Origin: Pomphorhynchus laevis
Taxonomy: Eukaryota > Acanthocephala > Palaeacanthocephala > Echinorhynchida > Pomphorhynchidae
NCBI GenBank assembly: GCA_012934845.2
Contig: WNNJ02001360.1
Coordinates: 62,001-126,000, forward strand
DNA length: 64,000 nt
Direction: 5' to 3'
The notes under the pieces were generated by a model. That model made no database searches. It was not told where the DNA came from and saw only the letters and a list, made by a program, of their open reading frames with translations. A program made the translations under genes and the position numbers. Positions 55,241 to 64,000 of this stretch are shown one piece after another. Numbering within the stretch: position 1 is the stretch's first letter; every line of letters begins with the position of its first letter.

Positions 55241-56230
55241 TAAGCCACGATCAGTACTCTATATTTCAATTTTGGCTTATCTTACCAGTTGATGATTTAA
55301 TATCTGCATTTTACGTTTTATTGATTTTATACAAGCTGTAGATCATTTGATTCAGTTAGACGGTCACTGAATTAAATAGTTTAACTTTAACATTTTTATT
55401 GATGTGATCTAAATTTTTCATCGTTACCCATCTTATGTGTATGTAAGATACATTTCATTAAATTAAGCGATTTTGATTAATTTAATTGATTCGGAAGTTT
55501 TGAGCAGGATCAACAAAATCTAAATTTATTTCAATATTTCGCTCGCTAATGTATTAACAACACCAAAACAGAACACAATTAGTAAAGCCATCTGTTGTTA
55601 AAAGTTGTTATTTTATATTCAATTGTAGACCATCTCCGTTATTTCATTGTTGCATTGAGCTTGTAACATGAAAGTTGTATTTGGTGAATTGTAAAGAAAT
55701 TGATAATTGAATTATTAAACAATGTAAAATAAAATTGCTGTAACGTGCTTTACAAAATCGATGCCTATATCTTAAAGCATTTTTGTTATATTCGCTTGAT
55801 ACACGATTAAAGGCGATGGTGATACAAACGTAAAATTACCTTTGGAGATCACATGTTGATTAGGTAAACACTATTGATATAGCATTTACCTTATAGCATT
55901 TACATTAAAGGTTTTAGTAAATTTCGTGAAGCTAAAAAATGCTAAAAATATGGAAACAAAAGAAAACAAAGAAATCTTATACTTGTATCATGCGCAAAAT
56001 GAGCGATGATTTTAATTGTTAAAATAAAGGTTTGACTACACATGTGACCGCCTATAATGTATCTTAATTTATCTAGAAAGCAATGTTCGTGTCATTTTGG
56101 TTCACACGCTTAACTAGACGTTCACATGTTCTGCACCGACTGCAATAGCGATGACGACAGGTATCATTATATTACATTTGCTTATATCAATTTAATGAAA
56201 ACGAATGTAATTGTAGACAGCATTCTTGAT
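55241..56230. other. Noncoding gap with a decayed fold-back arm
   Basis: GAGCAGGATCAACAAAATC to CAATATTTCGCTCGCTAATG (about 55503-55550) is a degraded minus-strand arm of the 23-kb fold-back family: GAGCGAAATATTG, then GTTGATCCTGCTC. No coding sequence recognised. Confidence 0.4.
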
Positions 56231-56234
56231 ACTG

Positions 56235-56455
56235 CTAAACAATCTCGGGTTTGCTCTTCTTTTCTAGAGGACGGCCCCAGAACAAAGACTAAGATTTCTC
56301 AAGAATCTTTTATCCGGACTATCTGCGATAGTCCGCCTCCACTGGGTTCTCATGAGGGTGAAAGACGCTGAGTGGTTCGGTCAGAAGGCGGCGTGTTGGT
56401 ACGCCCGGGGACTCAGATCCCACTGAACCGGAGGCCTCGAAAATGATTAAATAAG
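56235..56455 (+). mobile_element. LINE-B copy 6, 3' end only
   Basis: GGTTTGCTCTTCTTTTCTAG followed by AGGACGGCCCCAGAACAAAG, then CTCAGATCCCACTGAACC and GGAGGCC. It matches the last 200 bp of coding sequence in the other copies (for example 16255-16440). The start is a typical 5' truncation. The 81-codon frame 56126-56371 overlaps it by chance. Confidence 0.8.
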
Positions 56456-57870
56456 ACGTATCACCCTATGTTGACAGAAGTATAATTGATTTGTCCTTTC
56501 GATTAAATTATAATATATATTGTAGCGGCATGAATTTTATATTTTATATTTTAATATTTTGACCGAGAAAATGCTCAACGCAGCGCACGTATTTATCTAT
56601 CTTAATTAGGATACATTTTTATGGTAATGGCAAATCCACATACATAAACGACTTTGCCAAATTAAGATTCTTCCGGATTAAAATATCAAGGAATTCAAAT
56701 TTTTATAAGATTAGGTAGATTGTGTTTGCATTTACGATATGTTGTTAATTTAAATGGTAAAATTTTATTGGACTGGAGAAGATATGCCTTACTTTAAATC
56801 TTAATTCGAATAAATTATGTTTGTAACTCTGACGAAGTTATGTAATGGACTTTAATCTCAATACCTCTATACTTGCATACAATCTGTGAGTTACCTTTAC
56901 AGTTATGCAATAGCTTAATAAAAAAGTAAAATGTCGAATGACAAACCCAGAGCAATAAATAAGATTAAATAAATGTAATAAAATAGGCGAAGGTACATAT
57001 TTTGTAGTTGACTCTTAAGTTTCATATTCTGAAGCAACGTAAATCGTAGTTGTCTTTCCATAAGGTCACTATTACTGCTAGCATAGCAAAAATAAAAAAA
57101 CTTTGTGACAAATAATTGACTAAGTTATTCTTTAAATATTTAGAGATAAATCCGTTAAAAATATCAATTACAATACATAAAAATGTTATATTAATTACAT
57201 AAAATACTATCCTAGTAGTTCATGTATTGAAATATTAAGTATAGTGTGTTGAAGTGAAGATGCGAGATGCACGGAAGTGGTTTATGTGCTATCAGCTTTG
57301 ATTCATTCAATATTTGAAAGTTAACATACAGTTTGACATTCAGAATTTGTTGTTAAGAGGTAAAATAAAATTGTAGTTGAGCGATATACCTTCACTTGAA
57401 TACAAATCCATGTTAGTCTTTATTAAAAGTCAAAAAATAATAATATTAATCAGTTCCGATAATATAGCGCGATTAATGTTATAAAAATAAAGGTGTATAA
57501 TGTAATTTTACATTTAATTTATATTCAATAATAATGTCTATATTTCGAAACTCAAATCAGATAGACACAATGTAAATAATTAACACATTAAAAATTGATT
57601 TTTTGCACCACCATAATAAGAACCACAGGTAAATGATAGCTTATGAAGTTTGTATTTTTCTTCAGTTATTGCATTCCTTGCGTTAATTATATTCAAATAT
57701 AAATTGTCACGTATTTAAGTTTTAAATAACATTTATATATTATCGAATAGGCGATTTAAAGTATTTTGAATGTTATAAATTTGTTAACAAATTTGTAATT
57801 ATTTAAATATTTGATATTTAAAAAATTAAAAATATTGTTCAATGATACGTTCGATGTGCTATTCAATTGT
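56456..57870. other. Noncoding stretch
   Basis: AT-rich, no open frame of note. I see no repeat or RNA gene that I can support. Confidence 0.5.
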
Positions 57871-57875
57871 TCATG

Positions 57876-58150
57876 GCGTTTAAACATCGAGAGGAATAGA
57901 AAAAGAAAATTATTGTTCGCAAATTTTCGACTATTGCAATAGTCCTTTAGTAATAGTACATATTTTGCAATGGTACACTACAAAATCGGTAGAATTTTCA
58001 TCGTTGGTTTCTTCCGTTTTTATTGTAAAATATACATCATTTTTTTCTTTTTTTCATGTCAAAACATAACACTTGAAAAGGACTATATTGCAATAGTCGA
58101 AAATTTGTGAACAATAATTTTCGTTTTTATTTCTCTCGATGTTTAAACGC
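57876..58150. repeat. 275-bp inverted-repeat element (MITE-like)
   Basis: The arms start GCGTTTAAACATCGAGAG (left) and end with its exact complement (right). They extend about 75-80 bp with few mismatches: AAAATTATTGTTC.CAAATTTTCGACTATTGCAATAGTCC, quoted here with mismatch dots. The middle 120 bp, including CCGTTTTTATTGTAAAAT, is unique. No transposase is inside. A clear target duplication is not visible. It looks like a miniature inverted-repeat transposon. Confidence 0.75.
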
Positions 58151-60240
58151 TTTGAATAATTAAAAATATTTTCAAATTTTAAAAATACTCAACTGTTTAT
58201 TGTTTAATATTAAACTAAACTTATGTCATTGTATAAATCGAATTTTGATATTTAGTTAAAGACAATATACAAAAAATCGTTGTAAATTGTGTGTGTAGTT
58301 TTGCCAAAAATTAATTAGCTTATTCGTAACTTGATTTTTTCTGTAGAATATGATCTTTCCACAACGGATTAGTGCGATTTGACGAATTTGAATAGCATTG
58401 TTGAAATTATTTTAATTTTTAATGGAATGCTTACACAAGGTGTGTAGAGTTTATATTTTGTTAATATAAGGATTTTGCTTTGATTTAGATAATAGTCTTA
58501 AATTATAGTCTTAAATAAATAAAAAATACACATAAAATTATGTAATTAAAAGAACAATTTTATTTTCAATTGTATATTTTACACTTTTGTTAAAAACGTT
58601 TTTAATAAAAATGCTTTGTTCATAATGATGATTTGATTTTTATTTTAATTATTTCTTTATATAAATATTATTTTAATTGTATTTTTTTGAAAAAGATATT
58701 ATTTGATAATAATATAATAAATAATAATATAATATTATAATATAATAATAAATAATATATTGTTTGATAATAATTGGAGCTGGATCAAAGAAAATTGGAT
58801 TTTTTTTATATCCAGCTCCAATAATAATTATTATTAACAACTATATAACCGATAAAAATAACTAACTAAAAAGAGACAATCATGAAAACGGGACTTTGGC
58901 TCCAATAATTATTTATCAATAATAGAACATTATCAAATATTTAACATGTATAATAATGTTTACTTTTTGTCGATTGCTGTAAATCGATATTCTTTCGAAT
59001 TATTATGTTTTAAATAAGATGATGTCAAATGACCAGTTTAAAGCAAATCAATATTTTTAATAAATGATGATGAGAAACGTAACTTTTGAAAATTTCGGAA
59101 GAGAGCCGAAATTTATGGGCCCTAGTTGATTGTAAAGTTTTGCTAAACTCCACTGGTAACAACTAAATCAGTTTGGGACAACGTTTACACGAGCGTGAGC
59201 CCAATGCAGCAAATTATTCAGCACATAATTCTTCAGCGTGTCAGCCCAAAACCTTTTGAGATGTTCATAAGATGACGGTAAAAACCTAAAACATCTTTAA
59301 TTTCTTTTTATCTGAAAGAATATAGTATATGATGACAAAAACTAGGTTTATCCAATTTCAAATCTTTAAAAATAGAAACGATATTTACCCAAGGAAAATG
59401 TGAAAAGCTTAACCTTTTTCATAATATCTAAGATGATTTTTTCGAAGCTGCAGTTGTACAACAGTCCTAGTGTGACGTCATTAATTGAATATATAATTTT
59501 AATGAAACGCCAGATAAGCGTCATTAAACAGTAAATGATACAATTAACATTAATACAATATCATATTAATTAGGATTATACAATACTATATTAATGCTAA
59601 TACAATATTTAAAGGAAGATGACATAAGAAACGCGTGCCAATGGTTTCTCACCCTGAATTAGTGTTTAATTAATATACAAAAACTTGGTGTTCAATTCTC
59701 GCATTAGAGCATTTTTAGAAATTACTTGTTATATCAATTGCATTCGTATAAGAAATATTTAGCAAGTTAACAGATATATATGTTTAAATGCGAAAATTGA
59801 ATGCGATTTTATCTGGTGCTTATATCAGTTTGAGCTATTGAAATATCGATTTAAAATCATATTTATTAAATACAATTTATTGGTTTTTGTTATATTTACT
59901 GAAAACTAAAAACATTAATGAAAAGGAACTTATTTGGTGTTTATTGGATATATTATTTTATATCCAATAAAATATTATATTATTAATATTATTTTATTAA
60001 TATTATATTAATCACGTATAATAACGATAATATAATCACATAATAACGATAAAAACTAAAATAATCGATATTCGAATAGTTTTAATGTAAATTAAAATTG
60101 TTTTCATCTTATCATTTACATTTCTTTTGTAAATGACTTGTAATTTATTTAGAAAAGTTAATTGATGTTTTATATAATTATATAATTTAATATTCAATGC
60201 CTCGATTGAAAGTACATTTCAAACAACAATTTTTTAAATG
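58151..60240. other. Noncoding stretch
   Basis: AT microsatellite-like tracts at about 58690-58765 and 59940-60060. A 70-bp palindromic remnant with GGAGCTGGATCAAAG ends lies at 58763-58832, listed separately. A moderately complex block near 59100-59280 (GAGCGTGAGCCCAATGCAGC) has no recognisable coding frame. Confidence 0.5.
58763..58832. repeat. Minimal fold-back copy (ends only)
   Basis: ATTGGAGCTGGATCAAAG on the left and ATATCCAGCTCCAATAAT on the right flank about 25 bp. These are the terminal sequences of the element at 23021-23199 with the whole middle, including the ribozyme-like core, deleted. A single end also occurs near 58908 (GGCTCCAATAATTATTT). Confidence 0.6.
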
Positions 60241-60251
60241 GCAAAATGTAA

Positions 60252-60722
<471 letters not shown>

Positions 60723-61795
60723 AAATTAAAATTATCTTCCTTTGTGCATTTAGAAACTTGTTTCTGATTGTCTCATTATGCATGCATATTTTTGCCTCAT
60801 TGCGTGATTTAAATCTTACTGTACGTCTACTTTCAATCTCTGCTTCAATGTTACACAGTAACTACAAAATTAACTTTACTGATTTTAGCCGTTTACGATC
60901 ATCATTATCGATATTTTTAATCAGGCACAGTTATCTGTGAAAAGACAACAACCATAAGCCATATAGAGTGTGCCCGTGAATGAATGCTGGGTAAAGATAA
61001 GATAAGCGCAATACCATCATCGCCGTTGCGACATTGATAAAATTTGATTATGAAACGAGTATCTAAGCCAAGTTTTAACGGACATATGATGAAATGTAGC
61101 AAAGCAGACTTAAACAATGTTAACTAATAATGATATAAGGCTATTATTAACAACAGATCACCATTGTAACTGGATCATTTCTGTCGTTTCTGCAAAATTG
61201 GATCATAGCGGAATCTTCGAGAGCAAAATAACATCGATTTAATAAAAATATAATTTAATTCTGTAGAAAATTGATAAAAATATAATTTTCAGTGAAATAA
61301 TTCTTTGTAGAACACTTTACTGGTTGGGGAGTTGGGCGACCCGATTCGCGTGTGATGCGAAAATACTTCCTGAATGCACTGTTACAATCTTATGTCATAA
61401 ATGACGGAAACTGAATCCTGTAAGAAAATTGATAAGTTCATAATAGTGGAAGAATCATATAATATTGGTTCCGCTGTACTTAATCTGGTGCATTATATTG
61501 TGACAAGCTAAGGAGAGATGTGAACACTTCTAAATACACATATTTATAATTCGCTTCAATTTGCAATAAGGAAATATTGCTATTTAAAACTATTTCGATA
61601 AAATATCACCGTTGGATATACGATTTATTATTATTATTTAAATTGCTAAACTATTTAAATTGCTATTATTATTTAAATTGACTAATTTGAACTTTCTTGG
61701 CTGCTAAATTAACTACTTACAACCTAATGTATTTATATACAACATCAGTAAGCTCGGCTCCATAAGATAGTAATCTCAAAAATTGTCTACGGTCA
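60723..61795. other. Noncoding gap
   Basis: Two short frames (60758-60940 plus, 60917-61117 minus) lack support. Short ATTATTTAAATTG repeats lie at 61628-61690. No histone-type stem-loop or second histone gene was found. Confidence 0.45.
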
Positions 61796-61799
61796 AAAA

Positions 61800-62745
61800 A
61801 TGACTCGTGGAATTCCGGCAAATGAAAACTTATGCTGCACATGCAATGGTCCATCCGCTGTGTGCAAGGGTTGCCGATGTGCCAAAGCAAAGACGGAATG
61901 CTTAAACTGTCGTGCTTTAAAATGCCAAAATCGATCGAAGAAGATTGATACAGTTATAGTTCAAGACTTGTCGTTAAATAATACTAACGAAAGTGCGACT
62001 AATTATGACTCGAACAGTTGCAATAAATTGTTCACCGATTACACAATAAAGTTGCATGCTTTTTATGAAGAGGTTATTACTTGGAATCCAAATTTATTTA
62101 TGTTGCCTAAGTGTAATGCAATTCATGAATTTATTGAGATGGTCGCAAATCTAATTGAACACTTCTCATCATTCGCATACGGTGACGTTCCATCGTTGAA
62201 AGTATTAACAGTTATGTTTCAACTTATACTACAGAACGTTCAGTCAAGAAAAATATCAGTTCTAAGAAAAACCCTCGAGAGACGTTTGTCAATGTGGTAA
62301 GCCAGAGAATTTGAGTTACTGATGGGTGAAGATGCAAATCAATAGGAAACGTTCATAATAAAATCGTAAAATTAGTAAAAAATGGAAACATTAGACAAGC
62401 AACAAATCTTCTTGAAGCAAGATCTGAAATATCAGCACAAATCATGGACTTAAACGATCATATTTATACGTGCACGGTTAGAGAGAAATTAAAAGAACTA
62501 TACCCAAATGCAACAGGCATAGATGTAGATGAATTATTACATGGTCCCATTAATCGTCATGTAGAGAGCCATTACATTAGATTCGCGAAGATCACAGGTG
62601 AGGACGTAATAAGGGAATGTAAGGTCACACAAGGTGCTGCTGGTCCGTCTGGTACAAATGCTCAAATGTGGAGATCATTTCTGATGAACTTCGGAAAGGA
62701 ATCTGGCAAACCTTCACGTGGTCATTCCTGTAAGTAGTCACTAGA
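61800..62745 (+). pseudogene. GAAGPSG-family retroelement, N-terminal part with Cys-rich domain
   Basis: The frame 61800-62300 starts MTRGIPANENLCCTCNGPSA and contains CKGCRCAKAKTECLNC, a CXC/tesmin-like cysteine cluster (about residues 12-38), typical of the N-terminus of this retroelement family. After two interruptions, a frame reads KNGNIRQATNLLEARSEISA and MDLNDHIYTCTVREKLKELY, and ends with KVTQGAAGPSGTNAQMWRSF (to 62737), the signature at the start of the reverse transcriptase. The RT is missing; a LINE begins near 62780. Together with 5975-8260 and 30741-31300 this gives all parts of the family from three separate copies. Confidence 0.7.
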
Positions 62746-62779
62746 CGAATCTAATTGTAGCAATCAAATCATCAACAAC

Positions 62780-64000
62780 AACGATAAATTACTGGCATGG
62801 CGACATCCCATCGACATCATCTACATCGACCGTTACCATATCCAAATCTAATCATGTTAACAAGCTCTTCTAACATCCGTTTCCTACAGTTAAACATCGA
62901 AGGTTTAACTGCTGCAAAAAAAGAGATATTACTCCACCTGCTGTCTCGACACAACATATCGGTAATCGCCCTTTAGAAGACGCACATCAGAGGAGATGAA
63001 TATTTGATCATTCCAGGATACAGACTCATTACAGCCCATCACAGCAAATTCCATGGTGAGGCAGTACTCGTTCGCCAAGATATAAAAGCTGAAGCTATCG
63101 CAAACTCTAATGATCAAGACTCAACACATTGGCTCGCCGTTCGAGTACACGACACAACTATAATTTGTGTTTATAAGCCCCCCGCTGCACTCTTTGACAA
63201 AACTCCCTTATTCCCCCATCCTTCGATATATTGCGGGGACTTTAACAGTCATCATACTAGCTGGGGATACTCAAACAAAGACTGTAACGGTGAGCTTGTT
63301 ATGCAGTGGGCATCTCTATTGGATCTGACTCTAATATACGACAATAAACAGCCGAAATCATTCCATTATGCAATTTGGAACACGTACACAAACCCAGACA
63401 TGTGCTTAACTAGCAATAGTTTAAATCATAGACATTGGGTGACTCCCGAACGCACGGTACTAGGACCATTTCCACGTTCACAACACCGGCCAATTATCTT
63501 ACACTATTCTGCTGCGATAGAGCCATTTACATCTCTTCCATTGCGTCGCTGGAACTTTCGGAGAGCCAACTGGTCAAGTTACAGCTCACTCGTTCATAAC
63601 CAGATTAACAAACTTCCAAACCCAACGAGCAAAAACTTATCTGCATCTTACCAGCAGTTTTGTGGTACAATTTACGCAGCCGCTAGCGTATCCATTCCTC
63701 TTGGCGTCCGTACAAGATACATTCCATGTTGGAACAAGCAGTGCGACACGCTGTATGACCGTTTCGTCGAATCAGTCAATGATCTCGAACGAGGTGCGCT
63801 CGCAGACGAACTTCTCCAACTAATCAACGACTTGCGGAGAGAAAGGTGGACACAAACTGTCGAAGGAATTGATATGAAACACTCTAGTCGACAAGCATGG
63901 TCAACCCTCAATCGATTAACCGGCCGCCTTGGTATTCCAAGCGAAAACTAACAACCATCTGGTATATCTGCAAACTCGATTGCACAACGACTTGCTTTGC
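62780..64000 (+). mobile_element. Jockey-like LINE, 5' part, runs off the window
   Basis: Starts with FLQLNIEGLTAAKKEILLHL (Asn box) near 62880. A TAG falls where LLQETH is expected (AL*KTH near 62972). The long open frame 63004-63951 follows, with IPGYRLITAHHSKFHGEAVL, IICVYKPPA, IYCGDFNSHHTSWGY (GDFN intact) and SQHRPIILHY, where SDH has Asp replaced by Gln. A linker with RYIPCWNKQCDTLYDRFVES and SSRQAWSTLNRLTGRLG leads toward the RT, which lies outside the window. The SDH change and the stop argue that it is inactive. Confidence 0.85.
63004..63951 (+). pseudogene. LINE endonuclease domain, 315 open codons
   Basis: Endonuclease/exonuclease/phosphatase-fold domain of the LINE above. Catalytic GDFN is present. 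The general base of the SDH box is changed (SQH), and the Glu box lies upstream of the frame, beyond a stop, with Lys in place of Glu. The C-terminal 120 residues are the linker that joins the RT in Jockey-type ORF2. It stops at TAA after PSEN, a likely frame break, because the family's linker continues. Confidence 0.8.

Noticed and set aside
58690-58765. Candidate CRISPR-like or satellite array
   Set aside because: Simple AATAATATAATA microsatellite without unit/spacer structure; no CRISPR signal exists in this eukaryotic window.

Overview
The window is AT-rich eukaryotic DNA built mostly of transposable-element debris. No prokaryotic signal is seen. The mix of RTE, CR1/L2-like and Jockey/I-like LINEs, a Penelope-like element, Ty3/Gypsy elements, hAT and Tc1/mariner transposons points to an invertebrate animal. 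The standard code fits every readable frame. The species cannot be named from the sequence.

Layout. 1-3.3 kb: noncoding, with dispersed repeats. 3.35-8.25 kb: a hAT transposase relic, an RTE LINE with a duplicated 5' leader, and an antisense retroelement of the 'GAAGPSG' reverse-transcriptase family. 8.3-17.5 kb: two long copies of one LINE family (here LINE-B). The second carries a near-identical tandem duplication of its ORF1 and sits inside a minisatellite; Penelope-like remnants lie on either side. 17.5-24.4 kb: mostly noncoding, with a plausible small membrane-protein gene, a mariner-like relic and two fold-back elements carrying hammerhead-ribozyme-like cores. 24.4-35.6 kb: an old Gypsy relic split by a LINE-B copy, then two antisense CR1/L2-like LINEs, one with an open 678-codon reverse-transcriptase frame. 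37.7-43.2 kb: another CR1-like LINE, an RTE RT scrap and a partial CR1/L2-like copy. 43.2-48.1 kb: an inverted/tandem repeat array interrupted by a young Gypsy element with very short LTRs. 49.4-56.5 kb: LINE-B copies and a third, heavily decayed Gypsy relic. 56.5-61.8 kb: noncoding, apart from a 275-bp inverted-repeat element and a divergent histone H4 relic found only by translating across a stop. 61.8-64 kb: the 5' part of a GAAGPSG-family element, then a LINE that runs off the window.

The only host-gene candidates are the H4 relic, the 82-codon membrane protein and two possible isolated exons. The rest is a layered insertion record: LINE-B into a minisatellite and into a Gypsy relic, and Gypsy into a repeat array. 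The signal most worth following is a recurrent CTGANGA-stem-GAAA core followed by a self-complementary tetranucleotide and C or A. It occurs in unrelated-looking hairpins and next to a Penelope-like GIY-YIG remnant, as expected for dimeric hammerhead ribozymes of Penelope-like elements.
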